A stretch of 64,000 nt of DNA. Origin: Eutypa lata (Eukaryota > Ascomycota > Sordariomycetes > Xylariales > Diatrypaceae). The stretch spans positions 3,224,001 through 3,288,000 of the forward strand of contig JAKULF010000001.1 in NCBI GenBank assembly GCA_022661535.1, in the 5' to 3' direction. The position numbers and the translations under genes are program-made. Of the stretch, positions 11,395 to 24,300 are shown one piece after another; the first letter of the stretch is position 1, and each line of letters opens with the position of its first letter. Below the pieces are notes generated by a model, which saw nothing but the letters and a program-made list of their open reading frames with translations, did not search any database and was not told the origin of the DNA.

Positions 11395-12350
11395 GTTTGC
11401 TCAAGGTGGTGTCGTGATACTATAGCGATAGGTATTGAAAAATAATTGACGTTGATTTTATTTAATACGGGAATGTGATTGCCCTCATCGATGCGGAGAT
11501 CTGGATTTAGATGCCGAGGAACTAACTTCTAAGGTTGAAAGCTACAATGTGACGTGGTTTCGTTCTCTACAGGGGTAGGGAAAGTAGTAGTACCCGATAT
11601 ATCTAGCTACGAGAATAAACTATAGAAAAGAAAAGAAAGTAGAAGGAATAAAAGAGGATGAAGGAATTTCAAGACACCACCCAGCCTTCTCAGCCAGTAC
11701 CGAGGTAGTTAGTGAATTATTTGACTGATCAGTTAATCAGTTTGTTGGTTGACAGGGTTAGCAACTAACTATATTTAGCGCTAATGGACGGGAACTGCCA
11801 GGCTGCTTAGCTCCCCCTATATAAGCAGATCGCATATAGCCTATGCTTTATAAGATATTATATTGTTTTATCTCATTGTATGTAGTAGATCTTTTAGCAG
11901 AATCCGAATACCTATACTTAAGTTCATAATTATCTTCGAGATTGATGTGTTGACTTGGCACTCTTATGAATCCTCTTAATGATACGTTGATACACCCGAG
12001 CCACCAATCATGTCTGCGATCAACCCCCCTGCAGTCTCATGCTGTCATCACGCCTTACTGCTGAGCAGGTCCATTCTATCTATCTATACCTGCGACGGGT
12101 GTGTTACCCAAGAATGCAACCCCTCAGCACTCTTCACAAGCTAGAGCCTTCTTATATTTTTACGTCGTAGGATCTAGATACACACACCAGGGGGGCTTAC
12201 TCCCCCCGCATAAGCCGGCATTGAAATGTCTTTTTTATCTCATAATGAATCTTTATGGCCGTGGCCCCCGTCCTTCTTCTTTCGCCATCCAAGCCTCGCC
12301 GTTAATTCTTTTTCTAAGCCTACGAATCACAGACCCAGAGAGCGTCGACA
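11395..12350. other. Divergent promoter region, hydrolase / SAT4 protein
   Basis: 956 bp, AT-rich, upstream of both divergent genes. Contains a stretch of purines around 11620-11670 and a CTATATAAG word near 11820. No gene seen. Confidence 0.4.
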
Positions 12351-13642
12351 ATGGACCCATCTACCATCCAGCCGCCGCTGGATTACTCGGATAGCGGCCC
12401 GGGCATAGTCATCACCGTTAGCATCCTCGGATTCATCACCAGCATCGTCGTCGTCTTGCGGTTCTGGGCAAGACGACTAACTCGCCAACCTTTCGGGCTG
12501 GACGACTACCTATGCTTGGCCGCCCTCATCACTCAGCATGTCCTCATGGCGGGTTCCTGCGTTAGTGTAGTAGATGGGGGAGTTGGGAGAGATATGAGAA
12601 TAACTGCGACCGAGGACCCGTACTCTGTCGTTGTCCTATTCCAGGTTTGGATGCCCGGACAACCCCTGTTTAATTGATGGTGGCCGCTGACAAGAAACGA
12701 ATAGGCCATATTTGTTGGGGAAATCGCGTATACGTATAGCTCCCCTCTGATCAAGCTATCGGTGCTGGCCTTTTACTGGCGCATCTTTCCCACTCCAGCC
12801 GTGAAGCTGGGCTGCAAGATCCTCGGTTCCATGTGCATCGCCTGGTGCATAGCCATAACCATACTGAATTTTGTGCAATGCCGGCCCCTAGAGGCCTTCT
12901 GGTTCGTAGAGCTTCAGGCGCTACCAACGACCAAATGTCTCGATCCGATCCTCTGCTTCTTGGGCAACTCGATCGCCAACTGCATCATCGACTTCTTCAC
13001 CTTGACCCTCCCCGTGCACGAGGTCCTGAAGCTCCATATCACGACGCGACGAAAGATCAACATATGCTGTGTCTTTCTGCTGGGGGGCGTTGCTTTCGCA
13101 GCCAGTGTGGTCCGCACGGTATCCACGGGTCAGATCTACAGGGAGGGTATTAGTAACTTTACGAGTAAGTAAACGCGCTGCCGGGAAGCATATCGAAAGA
13201 CCGTACACTGACCGAAGCAGAGCAATTCGCCGTCTCGGGCGTCGCAACCGTGATCGAGATCTACGTGGCTATCATCGGCGCCTGTCTGCCGACGCTGGTG
13301 CCCATCTATCGCAAACTGCGATACGGAGACCCGCTCAAGACCCATACTAGCGCCGTGTCCAAGGGACCGGCCGCCAGCGGAAGCGGTGGTACCTCGGGTG
13401 CTAAGACGTCGTTCCGGAAGCAGTTCAGCAGCAACGGCAATGGCTCGTTCGAGCGACTTTCTCAAAGCGAAGATGCCCTTAACCCCGCCGCCTACCACAG
13501 GACCCATCATGTCAACGTCAGTAGCAGCCGGGGGAACGATGATTTCGGATATAATAATACGGAAAGTTACCCCCTGGAGGGAGTAATGGTGAGACACGAC
13601 ACGGTTTGGTCGGAGCACAATCGCGATCACTCTGGTGTCTGA
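12351..13642 (+). CDS. SAT4/PTH11-type seven-helix integral membrane protein (fungal rhodopsin domain)
   Basis: Exons 12351-12644, 12705-13164 and 13221-13642 join in frame to 391 aa. The order of hydrophobic segments, the RFWARR..GLDDYLCLAA block after helix 1 and the LIKLSVLAFYWRIF block are hallmarks of the fungal rhodopsin domain (PF20684, SAT4 family). These proteins are very numerous in filamentous fungi, and some act as PTH11-like G-protein-coupled receptors at the plasma membrane. The C-terminal about 120 residues form a polar, Ser/Gly/Asn-rich cytoplasmic tail. The family's N-terminal CFEM domain is absent. No ligand can be inferred. The gene lies 1.8 kb upstream of the AOS in the same orientation. 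Confidence 0.87.
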
Positions 13643-15456
13643 TGGGTCAACGTCGATGACATTAGTGTTTTGTAAGATAGGGGCGAGCTTAATCTTCTGT
13701 AGGATAGGGACCCAGTGTCACAAAGGGAGCGCCGCTTGGTGGCGGCTCTCATGAAGATGGGACTATTTCATGAATAACGATTAAGCAATCGAGCTAGAAG
13801 TTTTCCTTTCCTTTCATCTTAACTAAGGGATAGGAACTGGGTTCGAAACATAGTATTATATTTGAATATTACTTCTTATTAGTCGCCCTTGGGCCCTATG
13901 CTGATATCGTCCGAGGCTTCAGAGTCATTGCGTGCGAATTTGAGTCTGTCGTAGATCGACAATTATTATAATATTACGAAGATATCCAATGACTCTTGGA
14001 GACTGTGTCTCCGCGTCTTCTAAGACCACCCCTATACCAATGAAGTGCCACTATAGATAGTTGCTTAGCGGCCGCTAATGTGGCCTCTGCCACCGCTTTG
14101 CCAACCCTTATAGAAAACCAATTGACCTAAAGTACGCGACACTTAAGTCATCTGTATAAAACGCATAAAAATCGTCATCAAGACAGTGATTTAGCCCGCT
14201 AATTAGATGCTGACGTTAGAGCGTTAACAATACTAAGTAAATCTTGGCGTACAATACCTGGAATCCTAGATCTCTTTTAGAGCACATAACGGAGTGGTAG
14301 TGGGATTGTGCACCTGAGTTATTGTCACAATCCATCCAACCACCTAGATTCAGGTCAAGGTCACAGTGTATAGTTAGTGGGCATCCCAGCTTCTACCCCA
14401 CCTCCCTACCTATACGTAGAATATATCTGGAACTTCCTTGCCGTCCATTGGGGTCTAGAGCCCTAGATGATCTTCGACGGTTAACCGGGTTGGGGGCGAA
14501 ATGCACCAATCTTGGCACTGGCCGATCGAGCCGTTACGCTATCGAATTTCTGCAGAACCCTCACTAAGGGATTCGCGCTACACCCCTTCGTTTCGCTCCG
14601 GAGCTGCGGAGTAACCTTCTGTCCAACTATCTAGGTAGTTAGGGCTGCTAGGGAATAAAGTACACTGCCTAGGTACACGGAGTAATGAGGGCATTGCTAA
14701 GTGCCGGTAATTACCAACTGCAGGGAGTAAATCGACAGTAAGCTGCGGGGTTCTTTATTCCCTCTATTCCGCCTTTTCCCTCAAAATGATACCTTCCAAG
14801 CCCTTCCTTCCATACGACCCTTCATAAAGTACCTTGCCAAGCTTGCCTGCTTGCTGTAGACTGACCAGACTGATCGATGTTTATGCCGTACGCACATGTC
14901 AGCACGTTCTGTACGACTATTGGCTTCGGCCTTTGGCCTATAGATATGCGACCTCATCCTTCAGGGTTCTAGTGCACCAGCTGCAACTGTAGGTCAATAG
15001 GCTCTTGGCGGCCCCCAACGAGGAGACCCATTTCGAGATACGTTACACAATGTATATTATATTGCCTTCATAGTGGAGCGACAGGGCTGAGATCGCCGCC
15101 ATGTATCGTACGTAGACACTGAAAGGTGCGTGCATGGACTACTAGGCCTGTTAGATGTTGTACACCCGGGTGGTTAGATACGGGCAAAATGGGTTTGCCA
15201 AAACTTACAACCAAAGTACGAGGCTTTCGTCATCCGTCGCTCTTCAGGTCAGGGGGGTGGTCTAGATCGCCTGTCGTACTCTATCTATCATTGGTCAATA
15301 AACAGAGAATAGGGCTCTTATCTTGCGCTCGCCGTTTGCTGAACTACTGTGCACGATTCCAATGGCTACCAGTTGGGGAACATTTTGACTTCATCTTGGT
15401 TTCACTTTGAAGATTCCTATCTATATTTGGTTTTCATCGCAGCTGTCACGGACAAC
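13643..15456. other. Long intergenic region upstream of the AOS gene
   Basis: 1.8 kb AT-rich spacer with no supported gene. The stretch just before 15457 must hold the AOS promoter. TAGGTA-type words occur at 14631-14639 and 14667-14676. Confidence 0.4.
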
Positions 15457-17040
15457 ATGGATACAGATTCGGCGATCCCGCCTATAAGCACTTTCGCAAC
15501 CCGCCTAAGGGACACGCAGCCCCAGCACCAGCAGTCGGCCCCGGCTCAGGAGACCTTCTACCGGAACCTTGAAGAGGTGCTAGATGTGCGCCGCTCCTCT
15601 AGCCTCTACTACTCCATCGTGGAGAATTCGTGGCAGGCTGGCGACGCGGCCGACTTCTGCTCGGGAGACATCCTGTCGCTGGGCCGGAGCGATGCGCGGC
15701 GGGCTGAGTTCCTCGCCGAGCTGGCGCGTCACCCGGATTTCAGCACGGGGTCGAGCGGCGTGCGTCTCATGGACGGTAACTATTCGTACCTGGATCAGGC
15801 GGAGCGGGAGATCGCAGCCTTCCACGGCGCCGAGGCTGGACTTATCGTAGGCTCGGCCTTCGAGGCTAACGTCGCCGTTTGGACGTCCCTGCCGCGGCCG
15901 GGCGATGTCGTCGTGTACGACTCCCTAGTGCATGCGAGCACGCACGAGGGCGTCAAGCAGAGCTTGGCCATGGAGAAATTCGAGTTCCCGCATAACGACG
16001 TCGAGGGCTTCCGCAGCGTGCTGCTCGAGGTTCTCGAGTCTCAGAGGTTGGTCCGTCAGGGGAAGCGCTCGATCCTCGTCGCGGTCGAATCCATATACAG
16101 CATGGACGGCGACGTGTGTCCGTTGCAGGAGCTCGTTGACGTTGCCCATGAGGTCTCTGATGGGCAGGGTAACATCCAATTCGTGGTGGATGAGGCACAT
16201 AGCGTTGGAGTCATCGGCCCCAAGGGTGCAGGATTGGTATGCGAACTGGGACTACAGAAGGATATCGCAGTGGTGGTGCACTCGTACGGTAAGGCGATAG
16301 GGGCTACTGGAGGTATGTCTGCTCTTATCTCTACATGCATTTGGGCCTTCGATACTTACGGCTTTCAATTTTACAGCGATCATACTTGGAAACAAGATAA
16401 TTAGAGGTGCATTGGCGAACTTTGCACGATCTGTCATATACACGACTGCACCCTCATTTCCGTTCGTCGCTGCCATCAAATCCGGGTATACATTGCTCGA
16501 GGCTGGACGTACAGAAGAGGTAAACAACCCCCTTGCCCCGAGGCTCCCGCCAACGTAGTTGGTAGATATAAAATTTTAATATTGGCTTTTTAGGCACAAG
16601 AGCACATCCAGGATCTTGCGAGGCTATTCTTCGACTCGCTCACATCGTACCCTGCCTGGTCAGCAGCGCGGGAGAGGGGCCTCCTCCGCGTGCCGCTCGC
16701 GGAGGGCTGGGAAGATCGCCCTTTCCTCGCGCACATCATACCCATATCGACCGGCCAGAAGTATACCTGGTGGCTCTACTTCCACCTCCTCGCCTCATCC
16801 TTCTGCGTCTTTCCGGTGGAGCACCCCGTCGTGCCCCTCGGACAGGGCCGGCTGCGAGTCATACTCCACGCCTCCAATACCGAGGACCAGATACAGCGGT
16901 TCGTTGACGCAATCTTTTCTTGGGTGGAGGAGATGATCCAGATCGAGGACGGTGAGACGTCAGAAACGGTGTCGCATGCTGCCAGACGGGTGTATGCATG
17001 GATGAGGCGGGAGAAGCTGACAGGGTACGGGATGGCGTGA
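15457..17040 (+). CDS. PLP-dependent alpha-oxoamine synthase (BioF/KAPA-synthase-like), PKS-associated
   Basis: Alpha-oxoamine synthases condense an acyl thioester with an amino acid, lose CO2 and give an alpha-aminoketone. Exons 15457-16312, 16377-16519 and 16594-17040 join in frame to 481 aa. Fold-type I features are VDEAHSVGVIGPKG (Asp245 to the pyridine N, His248) and HSYGKAIGATGG, where Lys279 should form the Schiff base. The size and DEAH/GKA..G motifs resemble single-module BioF/ALAS enzymes, not the larger serine-palmitoyltransferase-like Fum8. There is no peroxisomal SKL end (ends GYGMA), which argues against biotin-pathway KAPA synthase. The start at 15457 has a good AACATGG context; an in-frame ATG at 15349 is possible. 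The PKS follows 1.3 kb downstream on the same strand, so the likely role is release of its acyl chain with an amino acid. Confidence 0.9.
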
Positions 17041-18366
17041 GTAGGGTTGCATCGCCCCTTGCTTACGCGATGTGTGCATGTGGGATGTGGTTATTGCAAC
17101 GTAATTACTTCGGTTCTTTAGTAGTGGTCGTATATTAACTCGGCTGTATTAAGTCTATAGCTTCCCTAAGAGAACTGTGTTGTGCACATTGCGACATTTA
17201 TTCTTGCGTTGATTCGCCTACTACCGGAAGGATGCGGCGGAATGGGCTACAAAAGGCCCGCGTTGCATTCACATGTAGTATTACTTACCGTCAATCTCGG
17301 AACTATGTATCACAAGGAGGAGCTACAACAGCAATTCGGCTGCATAATCCCACTACACTACTTCTCTGCCACCGAGCCTCGAAAAGTAATACATAATTAA
17401 TTACAACCTTGGTCAGCATTGCGACATGCACCAATACCAATGCTGATGCTGATGCCCTAACATGCCTATACGAACGTTAGCACCAGCACCCACCTAGTGC
17501 GCCAACACTGTCGGATACTGTGATGGCGTTTTGCCATTCCTACTGCAACCTTCTTTCGTGGGACCGCTAACTCCTTATGAAAGACTCACCGGCTTACTAT
17601 CAGTATACGACGGTAACATAGCATATTGTTGTTATATTCTATCCCCGTGAACATTGCTATGCACCGCCTTTTACTTGGGTTCATCCGTTTAATGGCCAAC
17701 CGATCACATTATAGCAACTTTTTAGGCGCTTTGGAAGGCTTCTGTACAATACTAAAATGGCAAGTGATTACTTACTACGGTAAACACCCTAAATGATTAC
17801 ACTAGAACTTAGGAGATGCCATGATTTTCTGTTTTGATTGGTCCAGATGCACCAATCGGGAAATCGCCTTGTTAGTACCTACATAGGTAAATGTAGTTGG
17901 TTATGAATCAGATATTACATGCTTGGGAGGATCAGTATTTAACTTGTATACCCTCTGATTCTTGTTCTATTCACACACTACGGTGTATCCATTAAACGGC
18001 CTTAAGGCCAACGTAACGGTACTCATACATCATTGGGTTGCCTAGACGGCAAATGCTAAGGGGCAAGCGTCATTGGTCATTTAACGTACCTTGTGTATAT
18101 TGTGCACTTGTCTTGTGAATAATGTATGCCAATGTAGTTGGAAGCGGCTCTCCTGACGCTTGGGTGGAGACGCCCATCGTCGAAGCTTTATATCTTAACT
18201 GCATTTTAGATAGGGGTTGCAAAAGTGCATACCTTTCCTTCCTGACCTTGTCTACACCCTTGACCTTGAATAGTCTGGCACGCTATTTGGCTCATAATCC
18301 CCCTTTCTATCTAAGCAAAAAAACTAGCATCCCACTTAACCCGTCGTTGACCGGAAACTCAGCGTT
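17041..18366. other. AOS-PKS intergenic region with PKS promoter
   Basis: 1.33 kb, AT-rich, no supported gene. It separates the tandem AOS and PKS genes, so each has its own promoter. A TTTATAT word near 18186 is the nearest TATA-like element I see. Confidence 0.4.
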
Positions 18367-21300
18367 ATGGAGCCGGTAGCTATCACTGGCTTCTCCTTCA
18401 GGTTGCCGCAAGGAGCCGAGGATGAGGCTAGCTTCTGGGATATGCTTGAGAACGGCAGGAATGTGATGACGGAGTGGCCGGAGTCACGGGCCAACGTTGA
18501 CGCTTTCTATCACCAGCGATCTACTATGAATAATACTGTAAGCATGCCGAGATTACCTTCTCGAGTAGGGGAACGAACGAAAACTGACACGGCGAACAGC
18601 TATCTTCCAGAGGAGCACACTTCATCCAGGGAGATCCAGCGGCCTTTGATGCCCCCTTTTTCTCCATTACATCAAAGGGTAAGTAATAATTAATATATAT
18701 TTTTGCGCAACATGCTAAAAGAAAGAAAAGAGGCAGCATCGATGGACCCGCAACAACGCTGGATGCTGGAGACCATGTATCGGGCTATGGAAAACGGTAT
18801 GCCTCTCATTATCCATTATTATATCAACTCGGGACCAGTGGCTAACAACAGACAGCCGGTATCCCAGCAGAAAAGGCGACGGGGACGGACACTGCAGTGT
18901 TTGCCGCGTCGATGGCGGATGATTATGCAAAGATCATCTACAAAGACCCAGATGAAGCGCCGATGAACACCGCCACTGGGACTTCGCCTTCGATCTTGGC
19001 TAATAGGCTGAGCTGGTATTTTGATCTCAAAGGACCCAGTATACAGCTGAACACAGCTTGTTCCTCGAGCGTGATTGCCACAGATCTGGCTTGTCAGTGC
19101 CTACGAAGCAGACAGAGCTCAATGGTATGGTATATATCCAAAGTGAGGTATTATAATAGTATGCTAATATAGGGGTTAGGCGATGGTCGCGGGGTCTAAT
19201 GTACTCCTGACTCCCGAGGGATCCCTGAACCTGGAGAATATGAGCTTCCTATCGCCAGATAGCCAATGTTATAGCTTCGACCATCGTGCGAATGGATACG
19301 CTAGAGGGGAAGGAGTAGCTGTAGTCATTCTCAAGAGGCTCAGCGACGCTATTCGAGATGGTGATATGATTCGTGCCGTCATCCGAGCCTCAGGTTCGAA
19401 TCAAGATGGCCACACGCCGGGGATTACTCAACCGAGCCTTACTTCCCAGGAGGATCTGATTCGAAAGGTGTACAGGAGTTGCAATCTCGACTTCAAAACG
19501 ACCAGATACATAGAAGCTCACGGTATGTATATCACCGAGATGGAGAAAAGCTCGCTGATGGAGAACAACTAGGTACGGGGACTCAGTTAGGAGACTCAAC
19601 TGAGACTAAGGCTCTTGGTCGGGTTTTCAGAACTTCTCGTTCTTCTAAGGAACCGCTCTATATGTGAGTTGTCAGATCTAAGTATGTCCCAATACGCTTT
19701 TCTGACTGCAAGATCAGCGGCTCGGTAAAAGCCAACATCGGCCATTTGGAGGGTGCCAGTGGCCTGGCGGGCATTTTGAAGTCTGTTATGATCCTTGAGA
19801 AAGGGGTCATCCCGCCGAATGCGCTGTTCCAGAAATGGAACCCAAAGATTAACGCCAAGTTCAACAATTTACTGGTATGGTCATTCCCCGTACATCATCT
19901 CAGGAAGAAACTAAGTGTTTCAAGGTTCCGACTTCGTGCACCCCGTGGCCAACTGCTGGCCTGCGCCGGATTTCGGTCAACTCCTTTGGCTTCGGTGGAT
20001 CTAACGGCCACATCATTATGGATGACGCATTCCATACACTCGAAGCTCTTGGTGCTAGCCCGTTAGTTCATACACCAACTTCATTATTGAGCCCAGTCTC
20101 GGTACATGGCCAACTGAAGACGAATGGGACGACGAATGGTCTGAATGGTCATAAAAAGAACGGAGAACCTGTTGATGCTGAGCACATGAACAGGGGAACA
20201 CATAATGAAGAACTTAGACATAAGCGCCAATCCGGTATCATTCATTATAGTGATAATTCGAAGAAAGAAGCGGAGAACGGCTCGGTCAACGGGTTTGATA
20301 TGGGCTGCAAGGGCTCTCTCGAGAATGGCATTAGTCCCCGAGCCACAAGCGAAGATGTTACACTTGAAACTTCCACAGCTTCTCCCAAATGCCAACTCCT
20401 TGTATGGTCTGCAAAAGACGAGGCAGCGCTGAAACGAATGCTTCAAGGTTACAGTAAATACTGTGAAGGGCATACAAATCACCCAGACAGATTCATGGGA
20501 TCTCTTGCCTATACCCTTTCTGCCCGGCGAAGTCTTATGTCATGGAGGTCCTTTGCTGTCGTGGGCAACCAGGCACCCTCCGGCGTTATCAAACTTTCCC
20601 CATCCAAATGTGTGCGCTCATCCAGGGAACCCGGTCTAGCTTTCGTCTTCACCGGTCAAGGTGCTCAATACGCGAAAATGGGATTAGACTTGCTCGTATA
20701 CCCCATTTTCCACGCCACACTATCCCGCGCGAGCAACATTTTCCATGATTTGGGAGCTGATTGGTCGTTATTTGGTAATGAAGAACTGCCTATCCCTTTC
20801 ATTGTCTTTAATCGTCCATTCATGCTAATATGAGATGAAACAGATGAGCTCAGTCACCCGGAGAGAATCCATTCGCCGCAGATGAGCCAACCGCTGTGTA
20901 CTGCTCTCCAGATAGCCCTCATTGAGCTCCTTCGGGAGTTTGGTGTCGTTCCGGATGCTGTTGTCGGACACTCGTCTGGAGAGATTGCGGCAGCGTACAC
21001 CATTGGTGCTCTCTCTATGGAATCTGCGTGTAAAATCGCTTATCATAGGGGAAGGCTGGCTCAGAAGCTAACCTCACCATCACCCAAGCCCGGTAGTATG
21101 ATTTCCGTGAATATTCCGGAAGCAGATGTAGACGCGTACCTAGACAGGGTTTCCCTTAGCACAGCCATTTCTGTAGCCTGTATCAACAGCCCGTTCAACG
21201 TGACTCTCTCCGGAGATGAAGCCGCCATCGACAAAATACAGGAGCACTTAGATAAGGACGAGATATTCGCTCGAAAGCTAAAGACGGGTGTGGCCTATCA

Positions 21301-24300
21301 CTCACCTGCTATGCAGCAAATCTCCGAGGAATACCTTTCATGTTTAGGCTCACTGGAGCCGCGGGTACCAAACAACGGCAACATCCTCATGGCTTCATCC
21401 GTGACCGGCCAAAAGATTCCTGCTGCTGCCCTGTCAAAGAGCCAGTATTGGGTTGATAATCTGGTTTCACCTGTACGGTTCGCCGACGCGCTCCAATATC
21501 TCGCTTTAGCAGCCCCCAAGACGGATGGTCTGAAGACAATTTCCAATTATATCGAGATCGGACCACATGGGTCACTGAAACGGCCTATTAGCGATACACT
21601 TAGCGAGGCCAGCCGTAGCCAGAACTTCAAATACTTATCTGTCCTATCCAAGTTTGACTCGCCTGTGAAAACTACCTTAGAGGTAGTTGGGCAGCTGTTC
21701 GTCCACGGGTATCCAGTCTCGGTCACAGCCGCCAATCAACAACATACTGGCGTTCAGGAAAGGCCGTTTCTTGTGGATACCCCTGAATACCCCTTCAATC
21801 ACTCGCAGCTGCATTGGCACGAGACCAGGCTCAGCCGGGACTGGCGGCTTCGCGAAGCTGTTCCACGAACCCTTCTAGGAGTGTCTGTAGCGGATTGGAA
21901 CCCACTAGAACCGCGGTGGCGGAAGATGCTTCGTGTCTCAGAGATGCCTTGGCTTGAAGATCACGTCATTGGTGAAAATGTCTTGTTCCCGGCGACAGGG
22001 TCAATAAGTATGGCGCTGGAAGCGGTGAGGCGGATGGCTCACTCACCCGACACCATTGCGGGATATCGTATCAAGGAAGCTACCTTTATGAAACCTATCA
22101 TGGTCCGAGCTGAAAGCGATACTGAAGTGATCACGCACTTACATCCGCTTCAACAGACGTATGAGAAGGCAGCCCTACGCTTCGAAGTCCATTTATTCAC
22201 GGTCGTGGATGGCTACTGGAGTGAATGCTTCAAGTCTACAATACACATTGAATATAAAGAGTCGCCGAATGAGGTAGACTGCGACCAGGAGGCTCTCGTA
22301 GCTGCACAGATTCTGGCCCGTGACTATACAGACGCCAAAGAGAAGTCCGTGACGAATATTAGCAAACACGACTTTTATGAGTGGCTCCGCCAGCAGGGTT
22401 TGAAGTACGGCAGTGCCTTCGCCCTAGCCGAGGATATCTGGTGGGATGGCGACCAACTTTCCGTAGCTCATGTCAATGTAGAGCCTCCCATTGAACCATA
22501 CGAGGGCGTCGTCCACCCTGCCGTATTCGATGCGGCTTGCCAGCTTTGCTACGCTGCTCCGTCAGATGGAATGTCCAAAGAGCTCCCGACGACCATTCCG
22601 TATAGAATCCGCGATGCTTGGATATCAGCAACAGGATGGCAGTACCCCGACACTCGTCAAATCCGGGTGCTAACAACGTCGAAACTTAAGCCTATTGGCA
22701 CGGGTATCGAATGCTCTATCAAAGCCCTGTCAGGTGATGGAATGCCGCTTTGTCATATCGAGAAGTTCGATATGCTGCCTATTATGAGCCATGAGTCTAG
22801 TGAGAGCGGCGGAAATAAACTACTCCATCGCATAGAATGGAAACCACAGCTGTCTTTGCTCAGCTCAGACGAGCTTCGCCTCTACTGCAATTCAAGTTAT
22901 TCTGCAGTTGACGAATGCTCCGCAGCAATCTATTTCCGTGACCTGGACAGAACTTTGCAGTCAGCCTTTCGACACAACCTAGGTCAGGTGCTGGAAACAG
23001 ACTGGGCGAAAGTACCCCCACACATGGAGAGATACATTTCCTTCATGAAAGGTCTAATAGAGAAGATGCCGGATGAAAAAGACGAGACGATTAATGAAGA
23101 TACCTTAAGTAGTAAGCTAGAAGAAATGAGCGCCAGCAAACCCTCGCACAGAATTTTCATCGAAATCGCCCAGAATCTGGTCTCCATCGTACATGGAGAC
23201 ACCGATATCTCCGAGCGTCTCCTGTCCACGTCACTTACACGGGATTTCTATGAAGACTTATTCGGTCGTTTCCTCGACCACAGGCTCACATCCTACTTTC
23301 AGCTCGCAGCCCACCAAACTCCTGCTTTAAGAATCCTTGAAGTCGGTGCCGGTTCAGGGGCCATGACCAAACTTGCACTATCGATTCTCGAGCAGGTCGA
23401 AGAAAGTACAGGGGGTGTTGCATTCTGCGAATACGTCTACACCGACGTTTCTGACGTACATCTTGAGAAAGCTCGCGAGAGATTCGCGAAGCACCAAAGT
23501 CGCATGACTTTCAAACCCCTGGATTTCGAGCGAGACATCACGGCTCAAGGATTCCAACCAGCAGGCTTCGATATGATTCTAGCCGGAGGTGTTTTTCACA
23601 CCACCAAAAATCTACCATCGGTGCTCCAAGGTCTCCGGTGCGCTTTAAAGCCGGGTGGCCACCTGATCTTTTGCGAAAACGTCGTGCCGGATTGCTTCGC
23701 GATGAGCTTTGGTTTCGGCATCTTGCCGGATTGGTGGCGGCGCGGCGAGGAGGACCCGCGGGGACCAATAATGACGGAGCCCGAATGGGATGCTGTTCTT
23801 AGGGAGAATGGGTTCTCGGGAAATGACCTGGTTATTAGAGACTACAATGATGATGTCGCGCATCATTCTAGTATCATTGTTTCTACTGCCCCCAGTGTCT
23901 CTCAGGTAGCAAATGAGGGTGCTAGAACCTTGCTGGTCGTGCGCGAAGACCACTATCAAGAGAGTGTAGCCTTATCACTTGTGAAAGGCGCATTCAACTT
24001 ACCGGGATACCAGCCGTTCATTGTCCCTCTTACCCAGTTGGCAGATACGCAGGTGGGCCCTTCAGACTATGTAGTGTTCCTTGCCGACCTAGGCAAATCC
24101 CTGTTAGCTGAGATCTCCGAACCGACGTTCGACTTGATTAAAACTTTGGTGCAACGAACGAAGAACTTATTCTGGGTTACCTCTGGTGAGACAAGCACAA
24201 GCACGAATCCGGATTCGAGTCCCTACCCCTACGCCAGCATCAAAGACGGCTTCCTACGCACATTACGAGCGGAGTTCAACAGCAAACGCATTGTCTCCCT

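Noticed and set aside
10279..13642. Alpha/beta hydrolase and SAT4 protein as members of the PKS cluster
   Set aside because: They are separated from the AOS by a 1.8-kb gap, have mixed orientation and have no pathway role I can argue from sequence.
15349..15456. Upstream in-frame ATG for the AOS adding 36 residues
   Set aside because: Weaker start context than AACATGG at 15457, and the added segment resembles no targeting signal. Not excluded.
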